Assembly: GCA_007123655.1 (NCBI GenBank)
Contig: SKKR01000562.1
Span: forward strand, 1 to 5,171
Source of the DNA: Thermomicrobiaceae bacterium
GTDB taxonomy: Bacteria > Chloroflexota > Chloroflexia > Thermomicrobiales > Thermomicrobiaceae
DNA: 5,171 bases
Direction of reading: 5' to 3'
In this document: piece after piece, positions 1 through 5,171 of the stretch
How the letters are laid out: every line of letters starts with the position of its first letter
Numbering within the stretch: the stretch's first letter is position 1
Notes under the pieces: model-generated
Told to the model about the DNA's origin: nothing
Databases searched by the model: none
Seen by the model: only the letters and a program-made list of their open reading frames with translations
Position numbers and translations under genes: made by a program

Positions 1-272
1 AGCAGATGTCCAAGGAACGGTTCGAGGACCCCGCTCTCGGTCGCGCTGAAGTTGACAAGGATCTGCTCGTTGCTGGGGTTATGAACGGTGACCGTGGCGT
101 AGAACGGGCCAAGCGTCTCGAAACCGCGCGGGTCCTCGATCTCCACACCGTTGACAACCCACGGCAAGTAAAGCCGATCCGGCTCTGTGGCGAGCCCGAC
201 AGACGACAGTGACGCGAGTGAGGCGGCAACGAGGCCGAGCGCAAGTAGAAGGCGAAGCAGTCGAGTTCCCAT
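1..272 (-). CDS. Secreted protein with signal peptide, N-terminal part (runs off the left edge)
   Basis: Ninety codons of an N-terminus read leftward from an ATG at 272-270 and remain open at the window edge. The start is set by GAGGAG at 283-278, 5 nt upstream. Residues 1-28 are a textbook signal peptide: basic start MGTRLLR, hydrophobic core LLLALGLVAASLASL, and a probable cleavage after GLA (A28). The mature part begins TEPDRLYLPWVVNGVEIEDP and continues with alternating beta-type segments (FYATVTVHNPSNEQILVNFS, residues 57-76), suggesting an extracellular beta-sandwich. The YLPWVVNG block near the mature N-terminus resembles YLPLV-like blocks that I recall from secreted Chloroflexota proteins; that link is from memory. 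No enzymatic motif is visible in the part present, so the function is unknown. It is divergent from the molybdoenzyme gene, with about 215 bp between the two starts. Confidence is high that it is a gene and low for any role. Confidence 0.82.
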   Translation of the reverse strand, partial: MGTRLLRLLLALGLVAASLASLSSVGLATEPDRLYLPWVVNGVEIEDPRGFETLGPFYATVTVHNPSNEQILVNFSATESGVLEPFLGHL

Positions 273-323
273 GAGCGCTCCTCAGTATTCAGAATCAGAA
301 TGGGCGGCATTTTCCTTCGCGGA

Positions 324-352
324 AATATGGGCGTAAGATTACTCAACACCAA
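324..352 (-). promoter_or_regulatory. Possible promoter of the secreted-protein gene
   Basis: On the minus strand TTGGTG (352-347) is followed after 17 nt by CATATT (329-324), a 3/6 and 4/6 match to sigma-70-type boxes. A transcript would start near 317 and leave a leader of about 45 nt. A perfect TTGACA lies slightly upstream (369-364) but has no good -10 at the usual distance, so which -35 is used is uncertain. The stretch is clearly AT-richer than the flanking genes, which supports a promoter somewhere here. Confidence 0.25.
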
Positions 353-379
353 CTATTGCTCTCTGTCAAGTCCTGAGTT

Positions 380-394
380 CACCGTTTGACGGTG
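380..394. promoter_or_regulatory. 15-bp palindrome between divergent genes, candidate operator
   Basis: CACCGT-TTG-ACGGTG is a perfect inverted repeat with 6-bp arms and a 3-nt centre. It lies between the divergent start codons at 272 and 488, just upstream of the candidate plus-strand promoter and of the TTGACA on the minus strand. Position and symmetry fit a dimeric repressor or activator site, but no regulator gene is in the window and there is no second copy to compare. Confidence 0.3.
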
Positions 395-417
395 TGCCCT
401 TCACTCCACTGGGTCCG

Positions 418-447
418 TTTCGGGCCGGGTCCGCAGGATGCTACGAT
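418..447 (+). promoter_or_regulatory. Possible extended -10 promoter of the molybdoenzyme gene
   Basis: TGCTACGAT at 439-447 is an extended -10 (TGn followed by TACGAT, 4/6 to TATAAT). The -35 is weak (TTTCGG at 418-423, 18 nt upstream), as is common with extended -10 promoters. Transcription would begin near 454, leaving a leader of about 33 nt with GGGAGG at 478-483 in front of the ATG at 488. Confidence 0.33.
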
Positions 448-487
448 AACCCGGGATTGAAACGCGGACCGTGATCCGGGAGGACGC

Positions 488-2707
488 ATGGCGACAGAGA
501 CAGCAGGATACATCGGCAAACGGATGAAGCGTCCCAACGCGGTGCCCCGTCTCACCGGTCAGGAGACATACACCGATGACATTCAGCTCCCCGGTATGCT
601 CCACGCCTGCTACGTCAGTAGTCCCTACGCCAGGGCCCGGATCACCGGGATCGACTCGTCCGCGGCACGTGAACTCCCGGGCGTGGTCGATGTCGTCACG
701 GCGGCGGATCTCCCCGCGTACGCTCGGAACGACGCCGCCGCGGAGCGGGTGTTCTTCTTTCTTTGCGAGAACCAGGTCTCGTTTTCCGGGCAGCCTGTCG
801 CGGTCGTGCTCGCGGAGAGCCAGGGGATCGCTTCGGAGGCAGCCGGGCTCGTGCAGGTCTCGTACGAGCCGGGTGATGCCGTCATTCGCGGCACCGATGC
901 ACTCGGTGACACCGCGCCGGTTGTCCGTCCGGATCGGGCCGGCAGCGACGCGGACTCGCACCCAAATCTGAGCGGGGAAGTCCGTTATCTGCACGGCGAT
1001 GTCGATGCGGCGTTCGACCGGGCGGCGGTGACCGTCTGCCGCGACTTCTCGACCTATTCCGTCCATCAGGGCTACCTGGAACCTCGCTCTGCGACCGCCG
1101 CGCCGGGTCCGACCGGCGGGCTGACCATCTGGACCGCCACACAGGGACAGTTCGCGGTCCGGACCGCGGTCGCACAGGCGCTGGGCATTCCGGAGACCGA
1201 CGTCCGCATCGAACCACTGACGGTCGGTGGTGGCTTCGGCGCCCGGTTTATGCTGTTCGAACCGCTGGTCGGCTGGCTCGCCCTCAGACACGGCCGTCCG
1301 GTCAAGCTGACGATCAGCCGCTCCGAGGATTTTCTCGCCACCACGCCAGCGCCGGAGAAAGCGATCCACGTCGAACTGGCGGCCAGTGAGGACGGATCGA
1401 TAACCGCGGTCAGGGGCGATCTCACTTTCAACACGGGCTACTTCTCGAAGACTCCGTACGGACCAGCCGCGCTGATGCTTGGTTCGAACTACCGGATTCC
1501 GAGCTACGACATCACGACCCGGGAGGTCTTCACCAACCGCAGCGGAACCGGATCCTACCGGGCGCCCGGGTTGCCCCAGGTAGCGTTCGCGCTGGAGTCG
1601 GCGATTGACGACCTGGCGCATCTGCTAGGACTGAGTCCGATCGAGATCCGCCGGCTGAACGTTGCATCCGGCGGGGACCCGATGTTCGACGGGGCGGAGT
1701 GGCAACCCTTCGATCTGGAACCGCTGCTTGATGAGATCGAAGGCCACTCGCTCTGGACCGAAACCACGGGTCCCTGGGAAGGAGTCGGCATTGCGATCGG
1801 CGCCCGGCGAGGCGCAACCGACTCCGCGTCCGCAAGTGTCCGGCTCAACGCGGACGGCACCCTGCAGGTCGTCGTCGGTTCGATGGACATCACCGGCACC
1901 ACCACCAGCCTGACGCAGATCGCCGCGGACGTCTTCGGCATTCCGCCGGAACGGATCCGGGTGACCACTGCGAACACGGAATCCGCGCCGCATGCCGGCC
2001 GGACCGGCGGCAGCAAGATCCTCTATACCGTCGGCAACGCGGTCATCGAGGCCACGGATCACGCCCGGCAACAGGTGCTGGAGGTCGCTTCGCGGGAACT
2101 CGAGGTCGGGATCGACGACCTCCAGATCGAGCCGGATCGAGTCAGCGTCCGCGGCGCGGACGAGCACTACCTGACCCTGGCCCGGGTCTTCGAGCGGGCA
2201 ACGGCCGGGGAATCGCCGTACGCGCCGGTGTTCGGCTACGGCAACCAGGCCAACCAGGTGAAGGCGAGCGCCGTATCAGCCTGTCTGGCCCGGGTTCGGG
2301 TCGACCCGGACACCGGGTCAGTTGAGATTCTCGGCATCTTCACGGTTCAGGACGTCGGCCGGGCGATCAATCCGTCTGAGGTCGAAGGGCAAATTCGCGG
2401 CGGGGTCTTGCAGGGGATCGGCATCGGATTGTACGAGGGACTTGTGTTTGACGACAACGGTCAGTTGCTGACCGGCAGCTTCATGGACTACGCGCTCCCG
2501 AAGTCGGTCCAGGCGCCGTCAATCGAAGTGAAGCTGCTAGAAGATCCAAGCCCCCACGGGCCGTTCGGCGCGCGCGGGGTGGCGGAGTCACCGATCATCG
2601 CCCCGGCAGCGGCGCTGGGCAACGCGATCTTCGATGCCACCGGCGCTCGCCTGACCGAACTGCCGATGACGCCCGGGCGAATATGGCGGGCACTCAACAC
2701 CCGGTAA
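488..2707 (+). CDS. Xanthine dehydrogenase / CoxL-family molybdopterin-binding large subunit
   Basis: This 739-residue protein is a molybdenum hydroxylase large subunit, which in known members carries the Mo-cytosine-dinucleotide cofactor and hydroxylates or oxidises a small substrate (aldehyde, purine, N-heterocycle or CO). The N-terminus GKRMKRPNAVPRLTG (10-24) opens the a/b-hammerhead domain, which includes FSGQPVAVVLAES (98-110). Cofactor-domain landmarks follow: LEPR at 197-200, TQ at 218-219, GGGFGARF at 247-254, the active-site loop SYRAPG at 356-361, GRTGGSK at 504-510, QDVGRAINP at 621-629, EGQIRGGVLQGIG at 633-645 and GPFGARGVAES at 691-701. E700 is the expected catalytic glutamate. 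The length is that of a complete subunit. The loop lacks the Cys of form I CO dehydrogenase (AYRCSFR) and the AYRGAGR of form II, so CO oxidation is unlikely; the substrate is unresolved. GGGAGG 4 nt upstream supports the start. No FeS or FAD subunit gene adjoins it: the neighbours are divergent and convergent, so its electron-transfer partners must be encoded elsewhere. Confidence 0.93.
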   Translation: MATETAGYIGKRMKRPNAVPRLTGQETYTDDIQLPGMLHACYVSSPYARARITGIDSSAARELPGVVDVVTAADLPAYARNDAAAERVFFFLCENQVSFSGQPVAVVLAESQGIASEAAGLVQVSYEPGDAVIRGTDALGDTAPVVRPDRAGSDADSHPNLSGEVRYLHGDVDAAFDRAAVTVCRDFSTYSVHQGYLEPRSATAAPGPTGGLTIWTATQGQFAVRTAVAQALGIPETDVRIEPLTVGGGFGARFMLFEPLVGWLALRHGRPVKLTISRSEDFLATTPAPEKAIHVELAASEDGSITAVRGDLTFNTGYFSKTPYGPAALMLGSNYRIPSYDITTREVFTNRSGTGSYRAPGLPQVAFALESAIDDLAHLLGLSPIEIRRLNVASGGDPMFDGAEWQPFDLEPLLDEIEGHSLWTETTGPWEGVGIAIGARRGATDSASASVRLNADGTLQVVVGSMDITGTTTSLTQIAADVFGIPPERIRVTTANTESAPHAGRTGGSKILYTVGNAVIEATDHARQQVLEVASRELEVGIDDLQIEPDRVSVRGADEHYLTLARVFERATAGESPYAPVFGYGNQANQVKASAVSACLARVRVDPDTGSVEILGIFTVQDVGRAINPSEVEGQIRGGVLQGIGIGLYEGLVFDDNGQLLTGSFMDYALPKSVQAPSIEVKLLEDPSPHGPFGARGVAESPIIAPAAALGNAIFDATGARLTELPMTPGRIWRALNTR

Positions 2708-2845
2708 TCGCCTGTCTCCGTCACCGTCACCATGCCCGCACCTCGGTAACCGGAGTCCCTATTACCTCGGCGATGACAGCGCACCGGTATCCCTGGGTCT
2801 TCCGACGCGAAACGGCGACCGCACCCCGGTAGCCGGGGGTCTCCG
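2698..2845. repeat. Degenerate tandem repeat, about 42-bp period, four units
   Basis: The pentamer CGGTA recurs at 2702, 2744, 2785 and 2827, giving spacings of 42, 41 and 42 bp. Each copy is preceded by CACC or a close variant (CACCC, CACCT, CAC, CACCCC). In units 1, 3 and 4 a GTCT stands at the same offset (position 13 of the unit), followed by CCG or TCCG; unit 2 has GTCCC one base earlier. The ends of the units (CCCGCACC, AGCGCAC, ACCGCACC) also resemble each other. By eye, units 1 and 3 agree at about half of their positions. The first CGGTAA holds the stop codon of the molybdoenzyme gene, and the second CGGTAA is an in-frame stop 42 bp later. The array fills almost the whole gap between two convergent genes and looks like an old, eroded tandem duplication. 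Confidence 0.55.
2823..2840. terminator. GC-rich hairpin between convergent genes, possible shared terminator
   Basis: CCCCGG-TAG-CCGGGG forms a 6-bp all-GC stem with a 3-nt loop, extended by an A-T pair across one bulged G. It lies 116 bp after the plus-strand stop codon and about 20 bp after the minus-strand stop, so it could stop transcripts from both sides. No T-run follows on either strand, so it is not a classical intrinsic terminator. It is also the core of the fourth 42-bp repeat unit. Confidence 0.35.
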
Positions 2846-2859
2846 TGCCCCCGCTTTGA

Positions 2860-3663
2860 TCAGGGACTCTTCACCAGCCTGGTGAACTTCATCGCCAACC
2901 AGGGCTTTCGTCCCCAGGCAACCATTTTGCCGGTGAGCACCGGAGTGATCTGCGAGCCCCGGCCATAGCCCATCAGCAGGAATGACGATGGTTCGACGGA
3001 TATTCGGCAATCCGCCGGTCCGCCCGGTTCAACGTGGGACACCTGCAAGGCTTCGTCCTCAAAATGCAGCCGGAACGTCGCTCCGCCCCGAATCCGTACC
3101 TCGTACGTTGCCACGAACCCCTTCACGGTTTCCGGGATCACCATTTTCGTCATAATCGGCAGGACGGTGTGGAGGATCAGGCGGGCATCCTGAGGAACCA
3201 CCTCATACTCCTGCCCCGTCACCTGGGCGATGTCCCAGCCATGCACGAGCAGCTCACACGACATCATCGCCATCGCCCGGGCGGGCGTGAACGTCATTCC
3301 CCCGTGAAATGGAACCGGGAAGTCGTCCGGCATCTCCCGGAAACGGCTTTCGATCCGCTGCGCGTGTTCGCAAAACTCGACCGCCAGTGACGAAAGATCA
3401 CGATCGGACCGCATCGCCAGAAACTGCTCGTTGACCTCACCGATGCGGTGCATATCCGTGTACGGGCTCGACTCACCTTCGAGCAGCCTTCCGGCCACTT
3501 CAGTGGCCTGCACCAGATGCAATGCAAGATCGCCAATCGTCCAGTCGAGGTGCGGAACGGCAGCGTCCGGATGGATTCGCAGCCCTTCCAGTTGATCTGC
3601 CACCCGACGCCAGGTACGCCCGTAAAGGTCGAAGGCCTGTTCGCGCGGCACCAGATCTTCCAT
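2860..3663 (-). CDS. MDMPI/DinB-like metalloenzyme family protein with C-terminal SCP2-like domain
   Basis: This 267-residue cytoplasmic protein has no signal peptide or membrane segment. Residues 1-150 are a helical DinB/MDMPI-type domain, the fold of mycothiol-dependent maleylpyruvate isomerase: LDWTIGDLALHLV (39-51) matches the family W-x3-DL-x2-HLV signature, and ELLVHGWDIA (137-146) matches the E-x3-HGWD signature. H49, E137 and H141 would be the three metal ligands (His, Glu, His in the characterised isomerase, from memory). Residues 180-267 look like the SCP2-like domain often attached, with DCRISVEPSSFLLMGYGRGS (218-237) and the end GKMVAWGRKPWLAMKFTRLV. Known relatives use a thiol cofactor for isomerisation or transfer; the substrate here cannot be read from the sequence, and many genomes carry several such paralogues. 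GGGAGG (3678-3673) 9 nt upstream supports the ATG at 3663-3661. The gene is convergent with the molybdoenzyme gene and divergent from alr, so probably monocistronic. Confidence 0.82.
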   Translation of the reverse strand: MEDLVPREQAFDLYGRTWRRVADQLEGLRIHPDAAVPHLDWTIGDLALHLVQATEVAGRLLEGESSPYTDMHRIGEVNEQFLAMRSDRDLSSLAVEFCEHAQRIESRFREMPDDFPVPFHGGMTFTPARAMAMMSCELLVHGWDIAQVTGQEYEVVPQDARLILHTVLPIMTKMVIPETVKGFVATYEVRIRGGATFRLHFEDEALQVSHVEPGGPADCRISVEPSSFLLMGYGRGSQITPVLTGKMVAWGRKPWLAMKFTRLVKSP

Positions 3664-3713
3664 GTGTCACGCCCTCCCGAATCGTCCCGCGCGGTCAGAA
3701 AATCGCTCGTCTC

Positions 3714-3741
3714 ATTCTACGTGCTAAATGGCACAGGAAAA
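3714..3741 (-). promoter_or_regulatory. Possible promoter of the MDMPI-like gene, with a palindrome in the spacer
   Basis: On the minus strand TAGAAT (3719-3714) is a 5/6 match to the -10 box, and TTTTCC (3741-3736) lies 16 nt upstream as a weak -35. A transcript from near 3707 would carry a leader of about 43 nt including the GGGAGG ribosome site. The spacer contains GTGC-N6-GCAC at 3721-3734, a symmetric site well placed for a repressor. Confidence 0.35.
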
Positions 3742-3778
3742 CAGTCCATGTACGAACACAAAACCAGCGGTGTTGTGA

Positions 3779-3832
3779 CAGGGAGTCCAGGAATCGCGCT
3801 TTTCGCGTCATGAGTGTGTTCCTGGCTCCCTG
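3779..3832. repeat. Imperfect 14-15 bp inverted repeat with nested CGCG arms
   Basis: The left arm CAGGGAGTCCAGGAA (3779-3793) and the right arm TTCCTGGCTCCCTG (3819-3832) are reverse complements except for one bulged T at 3785. Skipping A3833 adds two more pairs (GA with TC). The 25-nt loop contains a second small hairpin, CGCG-CTTTT-CGCG (3795-3807). No T-run follows on either strand and it lies upstream of both flanking genes, so a terminator is unlikely. It could be a protein-binding cruciform, part of a small RNA, or a remnant of a miniature inverted-repeat element; no target-site duplication is evident. Confidence 0.6.
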
Positions 3833-3867
3833 ATCGAAATTAGCCGCGTGTGCACCGCAACTGGCCT

Positions 3868-3952
3868 TAGTCCGGAAAGGACTACCGTCCACGAACGGAT
3901 CTGTGTGCGTACAGAAAAAGTGACATCCTGGCACCGTACGTCGGAGAGACGT
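3868..3952 (+). other. Series of short hairpins, possible structured RNA or leader
   Basis: Four small stem-loops follow each other: TAGTCC-GGAAA-GGACTA (3868-3884), CCGT-N6-ACGG (3885-3898), TCTGT-N6-ACAGA (3900-3915) and ACGTC-GGAGA-GACGT (3938-3952). The first and last have purine-only 5-nt loops. If alr is transcribed from a promoter upstream of 3868, these would lie in its leader. Short hairpins also arise by chance, so only the density and the near end-to-end packing of the first three are notable. I cannot match it to a known RNA family. Confidence 0.25.
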
Positions 3953-3965
3953 CCGGCGCGTCATC

Positions 3966-3974
3966 TGCGACAAT
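3966..3974 (+). promoter_or_regulatory. Possible extended -10 box for alr
   Basis: TGCGACAAT is a TGn extension plus GACAAT (4/6 to TATAAT), the same design as the box proposed before the molybdoenzyme gene (TGCTACGAT). No convincing -35 is seen at 16-18 nt upstream. A start near 3981 would give a leader of about 57 nt that consists mostly of the two overlapping hairpins at 3982-4010 and the ribosome site. Confidence 0.25.
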
Positions 3975-3981
3975 ACCGCCG

Positions 3982-4010
3982 CTCGCCTGTCCGGCGAGTC
4001 GTTCGACTCG
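3982..4010 (+). promoter_or_regulatory. Two mutually exclusive hairpins just before the alr ribosome site
   Basis: Hairpin A is CTCGCC-TGTCC-GGCGAG (3982-3998), a perfect 6-bp stem. Hairpin B is CGAGTCG-TT-CGACTCG (3995-4010), with 7-bp arms that can also fold with a 4-nt loop. They share CGAG at 3995-3998, so only one can form at a time. The ribosome site GGAGG starts at 4027, 16 nt after hairpin B. Such alternatives are typical of attenuators and regulatory leaders, but no ligand domain or leader peptide is recognisable and hairpin B has no T-run after it. Confidence 0.35.
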
Positions 4011-4037
4011 AATCGTTGAGTATCCCGGAGGATGAGG

Positions 4038-5171
4038 ATGGCAGGGACGTTCGCCGAACGGGCCGTCGCCGCGGTCGCCGGCACCCACGCGGTTATCGAT
4101 CTGGATGCGTACGCCGGCAACGTCCGGGGTATGCACCAGCGACTGCAGCGATTCGGCAACGTGCGGCTCATGGCCGTCGTGAAAGCCAATGCCTATGGAC
4201 ACGGAGCGGTGATGTGCGCCCGGACCGCACTGGAAACCGGGGCTGACTGGCTCGGTGTCGCCAGGGTTGAGGAGGGCATGATGCTGCGCCGGGCCGGGAT
4301 TACCGCGCCGGTGCTCGCGCTCGGGCCGATCAATCCCGCGCTGGTGCTGCAGGCGGCCAGAGACAACATCGCAATCTCGATTGGCTCCACGGGCGGGCTC
4401 GAGCGCGTCCATCCTGTCCTTGAGCGGCTCGACGACGAAGCGCTCGAGGTGCACTTGAAGATCGACACCGGTATGCACCGCTACGGGGTCTATCCGGATG
4501 AGGCCGCGGACGTCGCCCGGGCGCTCTCCGAGGAGCCGGCAATCAGGTTCGGCGGGATATTCACGCACTTCGCCACCGCGGACGATGAGGACGATTCGTA
4601 TCTCCAGGAACAGCAGCGACGGTTGGTCGACACGATCCACGAACTTCTCCCCGAGGGCCTGGTGCCGCCGCTGATCCATCTGAGCAACAGCGCGGCGTCG
4701 ATCCGTGGCGTCCTCCCCCGAGAACTTCAAGACTACAACGTAATGTTCCGCCCGGGACTGGCCCTTTACGGCCTTCCTCCGTCAGATGCGGTGCCCACGC
4801 CACCGGGATTCCGGCGGGTCATGACGCTGAAAACCCGGCTGGGTCGCGTGTTCAGCCTCGCGCCGGGTGAGGGCGTGTCCTACGGGCTGACACACGTGGC
4901 GCAGACCAGGCTGGTCTGCGGCACTGTTCCGGCCGGCTATGGCGATGGATTGCACCGCTTGCTCTCCAACCGCGGCTGGATGTCCGTCGACCGGCGTCGC
5001 TGCCCGATCATTGGCCGCGTCTGCATGGATCAGTCGGTGATTGATATCACCACAGTCTCCGGTCCCCAGGAGGGGGACGAGGTGATCGTCTTTGGGGACG
5101 GTTCGGGGAGTTCAATGACCGCGGACGACGTCGCCCGCCTCACGGACACGATCAACTACGAAGTAACCACC
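4038..5171 (+). CDS. alr: Alanine racemase, C-terminus cut by the right edge
   Basis: The 378 codons present encode a PLP-dependent, fold-type III alanine racemase, which interconverts L- and D-alanine in the cytoplasm to supply peptidoglycan synthesis. The PLP motif AVVKANAYGHG (46-56) carries the Schiff-base lysine K49 and Y53. Further landmarks are LKIDTGMHRYG (140-150, with K141 and R148), FTHF (175-178, H177), HLSNSAA (214-220), FRPGLALYGL (237-246, R238), GVSYG (279-283) with the second catalytic base Y282, AGYGDG (299-304), GRVCMDQ (326-332) and TINYEV (371-376). Both catalytic residues are intact. TINYEV lies close to the end of the family, so only about 10-20 residues are missing. 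Two in-frame ATGs exist, at 4032 and 4038; GGAGG at 4027-4031 touches the first and lies 6 nt before the second, so 4038 is chosen. It is divergent from the MDMPI-like gene, and the hairpins upstream hint at leader-based control. Confidence 0.97.
   Translation, partial: MAGTFAERAVAAVAGTHAVIDLDAYAGNVRGMHQRLQRFGNVRLMAVVKANAYGHGAVMCARTALETGADWLGVARVEEGMMLRRAGITAPVLALGPINPALVLQAARDNIAISIGSTGGLERVHPVLERLDDEALEVHLKIDTGMHRYGVYPDEAADVARALSEEPAIRFGGIFTHFATADDEDDSYLQEQQRRLVDTIHELLPEGLVPPLIHLSNSAASIRGVLPRELQDYNVMFRPGLALYGLPPSDAVPTPPGFRRVMTLKTRLGRVFSLAPGEGVSYGLTHVAQTRLVCGTVPAGYGDGLHRLLSNRGWMSVDRRRCPIIGRVCMDQSVIDITTVSGPQEGDEVIVFGDGSGSSMTADDVARLTDTINYEVTT

Larger units (their letters stand above)
3664..4037. 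other. Divergent intergenic region without a credible gene
   Basis: This 374-bp stretch separates the start codons of the MDMPI-like gene and alr. Open frames across it are short or run antisense into alr, and none shows recognisable protein features. From left to right it holds the ribosome site and possible promoter of the minus-strand gene, a 54-bp imperfect inverted repeat (3779-3832), four short hairpins (3868-3952), a possible alr -10 box (3966-3974), two overlapping hairpins (3982-4010) and the alr ribosome site (4027-4031). The part around 3700-3850 is visibly less GC-rich than the genes. I recognise no known riboswitch, T-box or small RNA consensus in it. Confidence 0.6.

Noticed and set aside
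6..212. Plus-strand open frame of 68 codons at the left edge
   Set aside because: It is antisense to the signal-peptide protein, whose start, ribosome site and signal sequence are convincing.
386..391. TTGACG as a -35 box for the molybdoenzyme gene
   Set aside because: No acceptable -10 follows at 15-19 nt (the sequence there is around CTGGGT); the match is explained by the palindrome.
401..1621. Long minus-strand open frame of 406 codons
   Set aside because: It lies antisense to the molybdoenzyme gene. Its product is rich in Arg, Gly and Asp with no family motif, as expected of a shadow frame in GC-rich DNA.
3695..3812. Small minus-strand frame of 38 codons starting MTRKARFLD with AGGAAC upstream
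   Set aside because: It overlaps the long inverted repeat and the possible promoter, has an ordinary Arg-rich composition and no sign of conservation that I can see. A leader peptide cannot be excluded but is not supported.
3779..3832. Intrinsic terminator
   Set aside because: There is no T-run on either strand, and the repeat lies upstream of both flanking genes rather than after one.
3931..3960. T-box or glycine-riboswitch-like signature (GGCACCG, GGAGAGAC)
   Set aside because: Only short fragments match. The full T-box core and the remaining glycine-aptamer blocks are absent.
3848..4246. Plus-strand open frame of 132 codons before and across the alr start
   Set aside because: It runs out of frame into alr and is extremely Arg-rich, which indicates a shadow frame rather than a gene.
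3882..4730. Minus-strand open frame of 282 codons overlapping alr
   Set aside because: It is antisense to a clear alanine racemase. It has no recognisable motif and is Arg- and Asp-rich low-information sequence.

Overview
The window comes from a GC-rich bacterial chromosome, with most third codon positions G or C. It holds two complete genes and two genes cut by the window edges. The left-edge secreted protein has a mature N-terminus with the block YLPWVVNG, resembling the YLPLV-type blocks I associate with secreted proteins of Chloroflexota (for example Thermomicrobia). The gene mix also fits a Chloroflexota or other GC-rich Terrabacteria genome. This placement is an inference; no rRNA or marker gene is present to confirm it.

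Layout, left to right. (1) Positions 1-272, minus strand: the N-terminal 90 codons of an exported protein with a clear signal peptide. (2) Positions 273-487: a divergent promoter region, AT-richer than the genes, with a 15-bp palindrome at 380-394. (3) Positions 488-2707, plus strand: a complete large (molybdopterin-binding) subunit of the xanthine dehydrogenase / CoxL family. No iron-sulfur or FAD subunit gene lies beside it. (4) Positions 2708-2859: a convergent intergenic region made largely of a degenerate tandem repeat of about 42 bp. It begins at the stop codon of the molybdoenzyme gene and ends in a GC-rich hairpin. (5) Positions 2860-3663, minus strand: a complete MDMPI/DinB-like metalloenzyme with a C-terminal SCP2-like domain. 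(6) Positions 3664-4037: a 374-bp divergent intergenic region without a credible gene but rich in inverted repeats, including a 54-bp imperfect inverted repeat at 3779-3832 and two mutually exclusive hairpins just before the next gene. (7) Positions 4038-5171, plus strand: alanine racemase (alr), complete except for roughly the last 10-20 residues.

The four genes do not form an operon: strands alternate (-, +, -, +), so each is probably transcribed on its own. Alanine racemase supplies D-alanine for peptidoglycan. The other three have no evident shared pathway. I see no mobile element, CRISPR array, tRNA or rRNA, and no convincing new multi-gene system. The most interesting material is non-coding: the 42-bp repeat array and the structured region upstream of alr.
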